Below, piece by piece: positions 25,363 to 33,805 of a stretch of 64,000 nucleotides of DNA. The notes under the pieces were generated by a model, which had not been told where the DNA came from, ran no database searches, and saw nothing but the letters and a program-made list of their open reading frames with translations. The position numbers and the translations under genes are program-made. The stretch lies in the NCBI RefSeq assembly GCF_014646895.1, contig NZ_BMOD01000003.1, positions 201,425 to 265,424 on the forward strand, given 5' to 3'. Positions within the stretch are counted from its first letter, which is position 1; every line of letters begins with the position of its first letter. Source of the DNA: Deinococcus roseus. Its GTDB lineage: Bacteria > Deinococcota > Deinococci > Deinococcales > Deinococcaceae.

Positions 25363-26424
25363 ATGAAGATGAAAACAGCCGTTCTGCACAGCATCCGTGA
25401 CGTAAGGATCGAAGAGAGAGACATTCCCCAGCCCCAGGCAGGCCATGTGCTGGTGCGCATCCAGAAGGTGGGGGTGTGCGCTTCAGACGTACACTACTTC
25501 ACCCACGGACGGATTGGCCCCTTTGTGGTGGAAGCCCCGCTGGTGCTGGGCCATGAATCCATGGGTGTCATTGAAGCAGTGGGGGAGGGCGTGAAAGGCT
25601 TTGCTGCCGGAGACCGGGTGACCCTGGAGCCAGGGTCACCCTGCCGCACCTGCGAATACTGCAAATCCGGGCGCTACAACCTCTGTCCCGAAATGACTTT
25701 CATGGCCACCCCGCCTGTCAATGGGGCCTTCACGGAATACCTGGAATGGCCCGCAGATTTTGCTTTTAAAGTTCCTGACAGCATCAGCGACGACGCTGCA
25801 GCCCTGATCGAACCGCTGGCAGTGGGCATCTGGGCGGCCCGCAGAGGACAGGTGAAAAGCGGAGACACCGTGGTGGTGGTGGGTGCAGGACCCATCGGAT
25901 GCACCACCCTGCAAGCCGCAAAAGCTGCTGGAGCCACCACCCTCATTGCCATTGACCTGGAAGATTTCCGGCTGGATCTGGCCCGGGAACTGGGGGCCAC
26001 CCACACCATCAACGCCAGACACCAGAATGCCCAGCAGGTGATTCAGGACCTCACCTCCAGAGGTTTGCCCACATCCCACAGTGGGGCAGATGTGGTGTTT
26101 GAAACGGCAGGCACCCTGCGCACCTGCCAGCAGAGCATGCTTTTGGCCCGGCCTGGAGGGGTGGTGGTGCTGGTGGGATTGCCCCCGGATCCCATGGTGA
26201 CCCTGGATCTGGTGGCCGCTGCAGCCCGCGAAGTGGACATCCGGGGCCTTTTCAGGTATGCCAACTGCTACCCGGTGGCCCTGGCCTTGCTGGAGCAGGG
26301 CCGCATCAACCTGGACCGTCTGGTCACCCACCGTTTTGCTTTGCCACAGGTGCAGGAAGCCCTGACCTTTGCTGATGAATTCAAACAGCAGTCCATGAAG
26401 GTCATGGTGGATGTGACCCCTTGA
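25363..26424 (+). CDS. zinc-dependent polyol (sorbitol/xylitol-type) dehydrogenase
   Basis: This 353-residue medium-chain dehydrogenase has the catalytic zinc ligands in GVCASDVHY and LGHES, the structural zinc cluster CRTCEYCKSGRYNLC, and a Rossmann motif VVVVGAGPIGCTTLQAAKAAG. The segment ASDVHYFTHGRIG is characteristic of sorbitol and xylitol dehydrogenases, which oxidise sugar alcohols with NAD. The start is ATG at 25363 with GAGG upstream. It is a single-gene transcript with its own palindromic operator, so it is probably induced by a polyol. The exact substrate cannot be told. Confidence 0.9.
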   Translation: MKMKTAVLHSIRDVRIEERDIPQPQAGHVLVRIQKVGVCASDVHYFTHGRIGPFVVEAPLVLGHESMGVIEAVGEGVKGFAAGDRVTLEPGSPCRTCEYCKSGRYNLCPEMTFMATPPVNGAFTEYLEWPADFAFKVPDSISDDAAALIEPLAVGIWAARRGQVKSGDTVVVVGAGPIGCTTLQAAKAAGATTLIAIDLEDFRLDLARELGATHTINARHQNAQQVIQDLTSRGLPTSHSGADVVFETAGTLRTCQQSMLLARPGGVVVLVGLPPDPMVTLDLVAAAAREVDIRGLFRYANCYPVALALLEQGRINLDRLVTHRFALPQVQEALTFADEFKQQSMKVMVDVTP

Positions 26425-26464
26425 GCAACCCTGCTGCTTCTGTCAAATGCTTTAAATTGTGGAC

Positions 26465-27004
26465 ATGCCCACCTGGTTGAATGCACCACTGCACTGGCAA
26501 GAAACTTCAGACACCCTGACCATCCAGACCCTGCCAGACACCGATTTCTGGCAGGTCACCCATTATGGTTTCCAGCGCGATTCCGGGCACGCTTATTTGC
26601 AGACCGTGCAGGGAGACTTTGATTACACCCTCACCTTCACCGGACAGTACCGTGACCTCTACGATCAGGCAGGCCTGATGCTGCGGGTCAATGAAAACCT
26701 GTGGCTCAAAGCAGGCATTGAATATCTGGAAGGGGTGCACCAGCTCAGTGTGGTGGTCACCCGTGATTTTTCAGACTGGTCGGTGTCCCCGGTGCCAGAA
26801 GCCCTGCAGAGCACCACTTTAAAACTTTCCAGACGCAAAGAGGCCATCACCATTGAAGGGGGGGTCAATGGAGGGCCTTTGCAGCTGATGCGCATGCTGT
26901 ACTTCCCGGAAGTCCCAGCCGTGCAAATTGGCCCCATGTGCTCCAGTCCCACTGGACAGGGTTTTGAGGTGGTTTTCAGCGGGATGGACCTGCAGCAGGT
27001 GTGA
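26465..27004 (+). CDS. DUF1349 domain protein (concanavalin-like fold)
   Basis: This 179-residue soluble protein matches the DUF1349 family: DTDFWQVTHYGFQRDSGHAY, GDFDYTLTFTGQYRDLYDQAGLMLRV and WLKAGIEYLEGVHQLSVVVTRDFSDWS are its usual blocks. Members adopt a lectin-like beta-sandwich and are of unclear role, perhaps carbohydrate binding. TAAATT lies 6 nt before ATG, with no ribosome site, so it looks leaderless. A GTG two codons upstream is the other possible start. Confidence 0.85.
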   Translation: MPTWLNAPLHWQETSDTLTIQTLPDTDFWQVTHYGFQRDSGHAYLQTVQGDFDYTLTFTGQYRDLYDQAGLMLRVNENLWLKAGIEYLEGVHQLSVVVTRDFSDWSVSPVPEALQSTTLKLSRRKEAITIEGGVNGGPLQLMRMLYFPEVPAVQIGPMCSSPTGQGFEVVFSGMDLQQV

Positions 27005-27033
27005 AAACCTGAAGCAGAGGAACTGGCTGACAT

Positions 27034-28440
27034 TTGCGGCCAGACCCCCCGCGTTATGATGGGTGTACTTTGGACGACCTGACCCGTGCCCTGACCTGCC
27101 ATGACTTTGAATCCCTGCCGGTGACCGCCTGGCAGAACAGCAACCTTGCGCCTTACGTGTTCAAGCACACCTCAAACCAGTACCGCAAAGGGTTGCTCCC
27201 CCACTATGCCCAGGCCCTCTACCGCTGGAAAGCCCAGGCCACCGAATTGAAGCCCCTGTTGCAGGCCTGGAATGCAGTGGGCATTGTGCCCCTCCTGATC
27301 AAAGGGGCAGCCCTGGCCCTCAGGCATTACACAGAACCCTGCGAGCGCTACTTTGGAGACATCGACCTGGTGGTGGACCCCGGACAGATTGCTCAGGCCA
27401 GGGAACTTGCCGCTTCTCTGGGCTGGGTGGTTTTGTTTGATGCAGAACGGGACCAGGGGTTCAGCAACCATGAAGCGCTGGGCCTGATGTCTCCGGGCAA
27501 GAACATCAAACTGGATGTGCACCACGCTTTGCTGAAGCACCCTGCCCGTTTTGCAAAACGGGCTGAACAGCTGCAGCAGCAACTTGAACCCGAAATGGAA
27601 ACCTTTGACTGGGAAGGGGTGCAGGTCAGGCTGCTGGGTCTGGCAGACATGGCACTGGTGTCCCTGATCCTGCACCGGGCCTGGTACCGGGACCGCTGGA
27701 ACCTCAAGCGTTATGATTACCTGGACCTCTACCGCCTGAAGCAGGCAGGCCTGACCCGCGAACACCTGCTGGAACGTGCCGAAGCATTGGGCTGCCGCAA
27801 AACTGCAGAACTGTTTTTGCAGCGCTGTGATCCTTACCAGCAGGTGCTTTCCCTGAAAGTCCTGACCCCTGAGGCCCTGAAAGCCTGGGAGGCGCAGGTT
27901 TCAGAGGAACGGGGTTTTACAGCCCAGCAAGCCGAGCAAGCACGCAAGCAAAAACTGTTCTCCATGGCTCCGGGCATGGCGCGGGACGTGCTGACAGGCA
28001 TGGGATGGGTTTCGCAAGCAGCCCAGGTGTTGCAGCATCAGCAAAGCCTGCAGGCCCTGTGCGAACGCATTCCGTTGCGCAGCCAGCCTGCAAACCTGCA
28101 GGAAATTCACAAGGCCCGCATTGGGGTGCTGGGGGCTTCCCGTGTGCTGTCCTGGCTTCCCAGAGGGAAAAGTGGCATGTGTGTGCTGCGGTCGGTTGCC
28201 ATGCTGTGGTGGCTCAGAAATGCCGGGATTGATGCCGAACTGGTCAGCGGGGTGCGCAATGCTGGCGGCACCCTCAAAGGCCACGCCTGGATTGAATACC
28301 AGGGCACGGTGCTGGCGATCATCGCAGAGGATTCCCTGTCTCCACTCATGTACAAAGTCAATTACCGTTCAAAAGGTCAGCAAAATGCACCTCATACCCC
28401 ATCAGCAGCTGCCGTGCAGGGAGGGACAGCAACCCGTTGA
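27034..28440 (+). CDS. fusion of nucleotidyltransferase-like domain and lasso-peptide B2 (transglutaminase-like) protease domain
   Basis: This protein of up to 468 residues has two recognisable parts. Residues 40-240 look like the uncharacterised nucleotidyltransferase family often found near PqqD-type genes, with LLIKGAAL and the acidic pair in YFGDIDLVV (D109, D111). The C-terminal 100 residues match lasso-peptide B2 leader peptidases: KSGMCVLRSVAMLWWLR with C383, and LKGHAWIEYQG with H417. A linker of about 130 residues joins them. The start is uncertain: TTG at 27034 or TTG at 27070. Its 3' end overlaps the opposing kinase gene by 83 nt. I infer a role in peptide maturation, but no precursor or cyclase is evident. 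Confidence 0.8.
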   Translation: MRPDPPRYDGCTLDDLTRALTCHDFESLPVTAWQNSNLAPYVFKHTSNQYRKGLLPHYAQALYRWKAQATELKPLLQAWNAVGIVPLLIKGAALALRHYTEPCERYFGDIDLVVDPGQIAQARELAASLGWVVLFDAERDQGFSNHEALGLMSPGKNIKLDVHHALLKHPARFAKRAEQLQQQLEPEMETFDWEGVQVRLLGLADMALVSLILHRAWYRDRWNLKRYDYLDLYRLKQAGLTREHLLERAEALGCRKTAELFLQRCDPYQQVLSLKVLTPEALKAWEAQVSEERGFTAQQAEQARKQKLFSMAPGMARDVLTGMGWVSQAAQVLQHQQSLQALCERIPLRSQPANLQEIHKARIGVLGASRVLSWLPRGKSGMCVLRSVAMLWWLRNAGIDAELVSGVRNAGGTLKGHAWIEYQGTVLAIIAEDSLSPLMYKVNYRSKGQQNAPHTPSAAAVQGGTATR

Positions 28441-29263
28441 TGCGTTGCTGGGCCAGCTGTGCTGCTTCGCTGCTGAGGGGCATGCCGCAGGCTTCCCACA
28501 GGCTGCGCACTTTCTCCAGGGCAGGCAGGTCTTGCAGCAAAGTGGTGTGGTGGCGTTTGAGCATCCAGAATGCTTTTAAGGGATGGGCCGCAGGCTGAAA
28601 CCAGGGAAGGTCCTGCACTGCGAAATGCCATTTGTGGCGGTCTCCACGGGGCATCCAGGTGCGTTCTGCAGGCAGCACATCCTCAAAGCGTTCTGCCGTG
28701 TCAGGCAGCAGGTGCAGCCCCCTGTCCCAGGGGTAGAAGGTCAGGTCCTCTGCCAGCCAGGACCAGTCTTCTGCCAGGGCAGGAATGCCACTGCGGGCCG
28801 CCTGCAACAGGGTGGTGGTTTTTCCGGTGCCGCTTTTTCCCAGCAGCACGGTTGCGCCCCCCTCCAGCAAAACCGCTGAAGCATGCAGGGGCAAGAAACC
28901 CATCAGGCGCAGAACTTCACTGATCCCCAGCTGGAAAAGCAACCGCAGTGAAGGACCGTTGCCCCAGTACAGCAGTTGCTGGTGGGCAAAATCCACCTTC
29001 AGCAGGTTGTCCCGGCAAGCCAGCAGCACCCCTCCTTCAACTTTGGAGCTGTACACCTCGGCGGCCTGAAAAGGGATTTTTTGCAGGTTGGCCGGGGTTT
29101 CCAGGGATGCCTCCCTGACCTGGTAGTGCTGCAAGGTGGGCAGGTCATAGGGACGCAGCCAGTCCAGCCACAGGGCCTCTTGCAGCGCTGCAGGAAGCCC
29201 CTCAAAGCAGAGTTCCAGGGAAAGGATGTTCAGGGTCAAAGGCGGTGGGTTTTCAGGGGTCAT
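28358..29263 (-). CDS. HprK-like serine kinase of RiPP-type clusters
   Basis: This 301-residue protein has an HprK-like ATPase domain: LPLHASAVLLEGGATVLLG, then the P-loop GKSGTGKTT at residues 142-150, and an acidic strand (PALAEDWSWLAEDL) following it. Such HPr-kinase-related proteins accompany PqqD-like and B2-like proteins in lasso-peptide and similar clusters, where some phosphorylate the peptide. Its ATG overlaps the last 11 nt of the PqqD-like gene, so the two are co-translated. It is convergent with the B2 fusion gene and overlaps its 3' end. True HPr kinase is unlikely because the N-terminal half differs. Confidence 0.82.
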   Translation of the reverse strand: MTPENPPPLTLNILSLELCFEGLPAALQEALWLDWLRPYDLPTLQHYQVREASLETPANLQKIPFQAAEVYSSKVEGGVLLACRDNLLKVDFAHQQLLYWGNGPSLRLLFQLGISEVLRLMGFLPLHASAVLLEGGATVLLGKSGTGKTTTLLQAARSGIPALAEDWSWLAEDLTFYPWDRGLHLLPDTAERFEDVLPAERTWMPRGDRHKWHFAVQDLPWFQPAAHPLKAFWMLKRHHTTLLQDLPALEKVRSLWEACGMPLSSEAAQLAQQRINGLLSLPARQLLMGYEVHFADLLNGN

Positions 29264-29507
29264 GCTGGACCAGCCCTGAAGAAACCAGGGCTTCCACAAT
29301 TTCCAGGGCGTCGGTCTGTGCCGTCTGGGGGTCCAGCTCGTAATGCTGCATCAGCAGGTCTGCCAGGGAGTCCAGGGTGGCAGGCAGGGCCAGCCAGAGC
29401 AAACGGCCTGAGAGGTTGAGGGTGTAGATGTCCTGGGTGTCAGGGTTGAGCAGGACCAGTTCTTCTTGCAGATCGGTCACCAGAATGTCTTGTTTGGGCC
29501 TGTACAT
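29253..29507 (-). CDS. PqqD-like peptide-binding protein (RiPP recognition element)
   Basis: This 84-residue protein (MYRPKQDILVTDLQEELVLL) fits the PqqD fold: ELVLLNPDTQDIYTLNLSGRLLWLAL followed by helices with LLMQHYELDPQTAQTDALEIVEALVSSGLV. PqqD-like proteins bind RiPP leader peptides and present them to modifying enzymes. The start is ATG at 29507 with TAAAAT 8 nt upstream, near-leaderless. A GTG at 29525 is the alternative. It leads the two-gene operon with the HprK-like kinase. Confidence 0.85.
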   Translation of the reverse strand: MYRPKQDILVTDLQEELVLLNPDTQDIYTLNLSGRLLWLALPATLDSLADLLMQHYELDPQTAQTDALEIVEALVSSGLVQHDP

Positions 29508-29866
29508 CAGGCGCGATTTTACCACGGCTTTTGCCGCAGTCAGGCCATGCCTGGGGCAGCAGGTGGTGCTTTTGTCTGTTTTGCTGCCTGTGATACAGTC
29601 AACAGGCCTGCTGGATGCAAACCCGTGTGTCAGGAGTGTAAGCAGAATGTCAGGCTTTAGATGGTTTAATCAGAGCAGCAAAGATAGACTGGAGAGAAGA
29701 TCCAGTTGGGCTGCCTGACAGAAATGAATCAACGGTGTCTCTTGTGAAACCTGACCTTCGCCTCTTCATGATGTTGATGTGATCGCCTGTACCCAACGTG
29801 TCACCCTGAGTACAAACCTTTAAGCACCTTTGTGAACGGTGCCAGAAAGTGCCAAAAGAGGTGAAT
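29508..29866. other. divergent region between PqqD-like and MoxR genes, with small ORFs
   Basis: This AT-richer region contains a plus-strand promoter candidate, TTGTCT-N16-TACAGT near 29573-29600. A 23-codon plus-strand frame at 29647-29718 (MSGFRWFNQSS...) has AGGAG 10 nt upstream, and a 39-codon minus-strand frame lies at 29650-29769 (MKRRRSGFTRDTVDS...). Either could be a small peptide or precursor. Codon use in both differs from the neighbouring genes (AGA, AGG, TCA), so they may be chance frames. Confidence 0.4.
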
Positions 29867-30793
29867 GTGACCCTGACCGAAAGCAACACCCTGGCTGAAC
29901 GGGCGCTGGACCAATTGCAGAAAGTGATTCTGGGCAAAGAGCTGCAGCTCAAACTTGCCCTGACCTGCGTGCTGGCCCGTGGGCACCTGATGATTGAAGA
30001 TGTTCCTGGAGTGGGGAAGACCACACTGGCCCATGCCCTGGCGGCCACCCTGGGGCTGGATTTTGCGCGGGTGCAATTCACCAGCGATTTGTTGCCCTCA
30101 GATGTGATTGGGGCCACGGTGTACGAGCGCAACGAAGGCACTTTTCGGTTTCACCGGGGTCCGATTTTCACCCAGGTGCTGCTGGCCGATGAAATCAACC
30201 GGGCCACCCCCAAGACCCAGAGTGCTCTCCTGGAAGCCATGGAAGAACGTCAGGTCAGCATGGACGGCCAGACCCACCAGTTGCCTGAACCGTTTTTTGT
30301 GATTGCCACCCAGAACCCTGTGGAGCAGATCGGTACCTTTCCGTTGCCCGAATCCCAGCTGGACCGTTTCCTGCTGACCATCACCCTGGGGTACCCAGAT
30401 CCCCGTGCGGAACGGGAACTGTTGCTGGGAACCGACCGCAGAGACCTGGTGCGCACCCTGCCTGCGGTGCTGCGTGCAGACACCCTGCAAGACGCCCAGA
30501 ACCGGGCCAGTCAGGTGCATGTGGCCCCTGCACTGGTGGATTATGTGCAGGCGTTGCTCAAGGCCACCCGCACCCACCATGAATTCCAGGCCGGTCTGAG
30601 CCCCCGTGCTGCCCTGGGTCTGGTGGCTGTGTCCAGGGCCTGGGCCTGGCTTTCTGGCCGTTCCAGTGTGCGCCCTGAGGATGTGCAGGCGGTGTTTCCT
30701 GCCCTGGCCACCCACCGTCTGGTGCTGAGGTCCACCGGAACGCCCCATAGGGAGTCGGTGCTGGCCTTGCTGGGAGCCACACCCATCCCATGA
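29867..30793 (+). CDS. MoxR-family AAA+ ATPase
   Basis: This 308-residue ATPase has Walker A in IEDVPGVGKTTLA, Walker B in VLLADEINRATPKTQSALLEAMEE, and sensor I in FVIATQNPVEQ, all typical of MoxR proteins. These act as chaperone-like ATPases for assembling envelope or metalloprotein complexes. GTG at 29867 is preferred because GAGG sits 5 nt before it. The frame is open to 29849. It overlaps the DUF58 gene by 4 nt and forms the usual MoxR-DUF58-transglutaminase operon. Confidence 0.93.
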   Translation: MTLTESNTLAERALDQLQKVILGKELQLKLALTCVLARGHLMIEDVPGVGKTTLAHALAATLGLDFARVQFTSDLLPSDVIGATVYERNEGTFRFHRGPIFTQVLLADEINRATPKTQSALLEAMEERQVSMDGQTHQLPEPFFVIATQNPVEQIGTFPLPESQLDRFLLTITLGYPDPRAERELLLGTDRRDLVRTLPAVLRADTLQDAQNRASQVHVAPALVDYVQALLKATRTHHEFQAGLSPRAALGLVAVSRAWAWLSGRSSVRPEDVQAVFPALATHRLVLRSTGTPHRESVLALLGATPIP

Positions 30794-31683
30794 AAGACCG
30801 CTGGCTGCCCCGTCCCACCCGGTTTGGCTGGGCTTATCTGGGTTTTGTGGGGATCACCCTGCTGGGGTGCATCAATTACCAGCTCAACACCGGTTATTTT
30901 CTGTGCTTTGTGATGTTTGCAGTGTGGGTGGTCTGCCTGATCGAGGCGCGCAGTCAACTGAAGGGCCTGGAGTTGGAGTTTCAGGGCAGCGCGGCTGTTT
31001 TTGTGGGACAGGAAGTGCTGCTGGAAGTTGTGGTGCGCAATGCCCTCCCACTGGTGCGGGAAAACCTCTGGGTGCAGGTCGGCGAAGTGGGCCAGCCCCT
31101 CATGGTCCCTGCCCAGGGTGAAGCCCGTTTGCAGGTGCTGCTGAAGGCGGCCCGGCGGGGCTGGATGCCTGCGCCTGCTGTGCGCTTGCAGGGAAGTGAC
31201 CCTCTGGGGCTTTTTGGGGTGCAAGAGTCACGGGCGGGTGAGGAGCGGGTGGTGCTGGTGTATCCTGCCCTGGAAGAAAATCCTCCATCCTGGCAGACAA
31301 CCGGGGAAGCCACGGGAATGCGGGCCCGCAAAGCCGGGCAGGATGAATACCAGGGTTTGCGGCTGTATCAGCCAGGAGACACGTTGCGAAGGGTGGCCTG
31401 GAAGCGGGGTGAACTGCCCGATGGCAACCTGCTCACCAAGGAATTTGAAACCCATCTGGACCATTCGGCATTGTTTTCCTTCCAGCAATTGCCTGCCTCG
31501 CTCAGCACCGAACAGAAACTGTCCCGGCTGGCAGCCTGGGTGGTGCAGGCCCAGCGCATGGGGTTGCACTATCGCCTGACCGGGCCGGGTCTGGACGCTG
31601 CAGGTGCAGGTGAGCGCCACAGTCAGCACTGCCTGACCTATCTGGCTGAATTTCCGGCAGAACCCGCCAGAGGAACGCCATGA
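30790..31683 (+). CDS. DUF58 domain membrane-anchored protein
   Basis: This 297-residue protein has two N-terminal transmembrane segments (residues 12-50), a beta-rich middle domain (VFVGQEVLLEVVVRNALPLVREN) and the DUF58 signature YQPGDTLRRVAWKR near residue 200, which begins a vWA-like fold. DUF58 proteins work with MoxR ATPases in an unknown envelope process. It overlaps both neighbours by ATGA, so the three proteins are made together. Confidence 0.92.
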   Translation: MKDRWLPRPTRFGWAYLGFVGITLLGCINYQLNTGYFLCFVMFAVWVVCLIEARSQLKGLELEFQGSAAVFVGQEVLLEVVVRNALPLVRENLWVQVGEVGQPLMVPAQGEARLQVLLKAARRGWMPAPAVRLQGSDPLGLFGVQESRAGEERVVLVYPALEENPPSWQTTGEATGMRARKAGQDEYQGLRLYQPGDTLRRVAWKRGELPDGNLLTKEFETHLDHSALFSFQQLPASLSTEQKLSRLAAWVVQAQRMGLHYRLTGPGLDAAGAGERHSQHCLTYLAEFPAEPARGTP

Positions 31684-33605
31684 TTTCTTCGTTGCCCCTG
31701 ACCGCAGGGCCCCTGAAAACCCTGATGGTGGCCCTGGCCCTGGTGTTTGCCCCCTACTTGCTGTTTCTGCCTCCCTGGCTGATGGGTGTGGCACTGGGCC
31801 TCATTGGCTGGCGCTGGCTGGTGGTGCAACGGAGCTGGAAATTGATGCCTCCTCTGGGCATGGCGCTGGTGCTGGTGGTTGCTGTGGCTGGCGTGTGGGG
31901 ACAGTTTGGCACCCTGATGGGTCGGGATGGGGGAACGGCCATCCTGCTGGTCCTGATGGGCATGAAGCTCAACGAAAGCAAGAATGTGCGGGACGCCCTG
32001 TTGCTGGTGTTGATGGGATTTTTCACCTTGCTGTCCTGTTATTTTTTTCAGCAAGACGTGCTGATCACAGGCTACACCCTGGTCATCGGGGTTCTGCTGT
32101 TTGGGGTGGCTGCCCACCTGAGGTCCCATGCCTTCACGTTGCAGCAAAACCTGAAACGCATGGCCCCGCTGCTGTGGCGGGCCTTGCCGCTGGCGTTGGT
32201 GTTGTTTGTGGTGTTCCCCCGTTCCGAAGGACCCCTGTGGGCTGTGCCTGCCCAGCAAAATGGGAAATCTGGCCTTGCAGATGAAATCAGTCCGGGAAGC
32301 ATCAGTAATGTGGTGCGGGACAGTTCTGTGGCCTTTCGGGTGGAATTTCTGGATCCGCCTCCGGCCCCAGAACAGCTGTACTGGCGCGGACCGGTGTTTG
32401 AGTTTTTTGATGGTCAGGACTGGAAACAGCAACGCCTCTGGGGAGGCAGCTACCAGTTCCCCAACACCATTCCCAGAGGGAGAACCATCCGTTACCGCAC
32501 CACCATGGAACCGCATGGAAAAAACTGGGTGCTGGCCCTGGATGCTTTTGTGGGCGGATCCAACCGGGTGCAGGTCACCACCAATTTGCAGGCCGTGTCG
32601 CGTCGGCCCATCACGCTGCGCCAGCGGTTTGATTTGCAATCCATGCCAGAAGCCTGGATGGGTCGGGATGAAGATCCTGTTCGCTTGCAGGCTGAGCTGC
32701 AACTCCCAGCAGAGGGCAACCCCAGAACCCGCACCCTGGCCCACAGCTGGACCGCACTGGACCCAGAAGCCCGCATGGAGGCAGCCCTGGATTTTTTCCG
32801 CAATGGAGGTTTCAAATACACCCTGACCCCTCCAGAGCTGTCTGGTCCCAACATGCTGGACGATTTGTTGTTTGGCACACGGCAGGGGTTCTGTGAGCAT
32901 TTTGCAGGTGCATTTGCCTTCCTGATGCGTGCAGCCGGGGTTCCAGCACGGGTGGTGGGAGGCTATCTGGGCGGGCACCCCAACCAGAATGGAGGGTATT
33001 ACATTGTGCGCCAGACAGACGCCCATGCCTGGGTGGAGGTGTGGCTGGAAGGCAAAGGCTGGATCCGGGTGGACCCCACTGCGGCCGTTGCACCCACCCG
33101 CCTGACGCAGGGACTGGCTTCCAGCCTGCAAAATGCTGATTTTTTGCCTGCAGTGGCCAGAGGAGAAAATTCCTGGTTGACCCAGTTGCAGCTGCGGCTG
33201 GACTCCCTGCAGTTCCTGTGGGACCAGTGGATCATCGGATACAACCTGACCCAGCAGCAGGCCCTGGTGAATTTGCTGGGCACCCTGGGCACCGCACTGG
33301 TGCTGGTTGTGCTGGTTGCTGTTGCTGTGTTTTTCCTGGTGTACAAAAGAAAACCCTCCGTGCAGCATGCAGACGATTTGCAGCGGGTCTTCGAGCGTTT
33401 TGTCCGTCGTTTGAGCAGGCCGCCTGAACCTGCAGAACCGGTCGGAACCTATGCCGTGCAGATGGCAGCGGCCCACCCGGAAGCGGCTGACACCATCCTC
33501 TCCATTGCCGAGCTGTATCAGGAATTGCGGTATGGGGCGGCCCCCTCACCAGAACAGCGCAGGGCTTTTCAGCGACAGGTGCAGCAGTTCCGACTGAAGC
33601 CCTGA
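31680..33605 (+). CDS. transglutaminase-like membrane protein (TgpA type)
   Basis: This 641-residue protein starts with about six transmembrane helices (residues 10-180), followed by an extracytoplasmic transglutaminase-like domain with the triad C405 (GFCEHFAGAF), H449 (DAHAWVEVW) and D465 (VDPTA). A last helix near residue 540 is followed by a cytoplasmic DUF4129-like tail. It is the third gene of the MoxR-DUF58 operon. TgpA in Pseudomonas is essential and acts at the envelope. The substrate is unknown. It ends 70 bp before the structured leader of the envelope locus. Confidence 0.92.
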   Translation: MISSLPLTAGPLKTLMVALALVFAPYLLFLPPWLMGVALGLIGWRWLVVQRSWKLMPPLGMALVLVVAVAGVWGQFGTLMGRDGGTAILLVLMGMKLNESKNVRDALLLVLMGFFTLLSCYFFQQDVLITGYTLVIGVLLFGVAAHLRSHAFTLQQNLKRMAPLLWRALPLALVLFVVFPRSEGPLWAVPAQQNGKSGLADEISPGSISNVVRDSSVAFRVEFLDPPPAPEQLYWRGPVFEFFDGQDWKQQRLWGGSYQFPNTIPRGRTIRYRTTMEPHGKNWVLALDAFVGGSNRVQVTTNLQAVSRRPITLRQRFDLQSMPEAWMGRDEDPVRLQAELQLPAEGNPRTRTLAHSWTALDPEARMEAALDFFRNGGFKYTLTPPELSGPNMLDDLLFGTRQGFCEHFAGAFAFLMRAAGVPARVVGGYLGGHPNQNGGYYIVRQTDAHAWVEVWLEGKGWIRVDPTAAVAPTRLTQGLASSLQNADFLPAVARGENSWLTQLQLRLDSLQFLWDQWIIGYNLTQQQALVNLLGTLGTALVLVVLVAVAVFFLVYKRKPSVQHADDLQRVFERFVRRLSRPPEPAEPVGTYAVQMAAAHPEAADTILSIAELYQELRYGAAPSPEQRRAFQRQVQQFRLKP

Positions 33606-33675
33606 GAGACCCGCTTTCAGTGAGGTTTTGGTCAGAATGCAAAAGTAAGATGAGGGGGAAGAGGAGGCGTTGATT

Positions 33676-33790
33676 CCTGTGCTGTATCCGGGCACCTGGC
33701 ACAGGAGGAGCCAGTGGTGCGACCGGCCTTGATCCCTTCGGCAACTTCTGCTGCGTGGTTTCATGCTCGGTCTGCCTTTGCCCGCAAAGG
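33676..33790 (+). ncRNA. structured 5' leader A: two hairpins with complementary loops
   Basis: Hairpin 1 is CCTGTGC (33676-33682) with GCACAGG (33699-33705). Its loop contains TATCCGGGCACC. Hairpin 2 is GCCAGT (33710-33715) with ACCGGC (33722-33727), one mismatch, loop GGTGCG. GCACC in loop 1 is complementary to GGTGC in loop 2, so a kissing interaction is possible. A third hairpin, CCTTTGC-CC-GCAAAGG (33775-33790), buries the only AAAGG before the start codon. The core of the first two hairpins recurs at 37827-37880. Confidence 0.6.
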
Positions 33791-33805
33791 AATGTGACGC
33801 ACACC

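Noticed and set aside
29647..29718. Canonical lasso-peptide precursor
   Set aside because: The 23-codon frame lacks a leader of usual length and a core with an acidic residue at ring position 7-9. It is kept only as a weak candidate peptide.
31638..33476. A 612-codon minus-strand frame
   Set aside because: It is fully antisense to the TgpA-type protein, whose catalytic triad is intact.
33676..33727. Cobalamin riboswitch (the AGCCAG...ACCGGCC segment recalls the B12 box)
   Set aside because: The spacing inside the box is wrong and the long upstream core of cobalamin riboswitches is absent in both copies.
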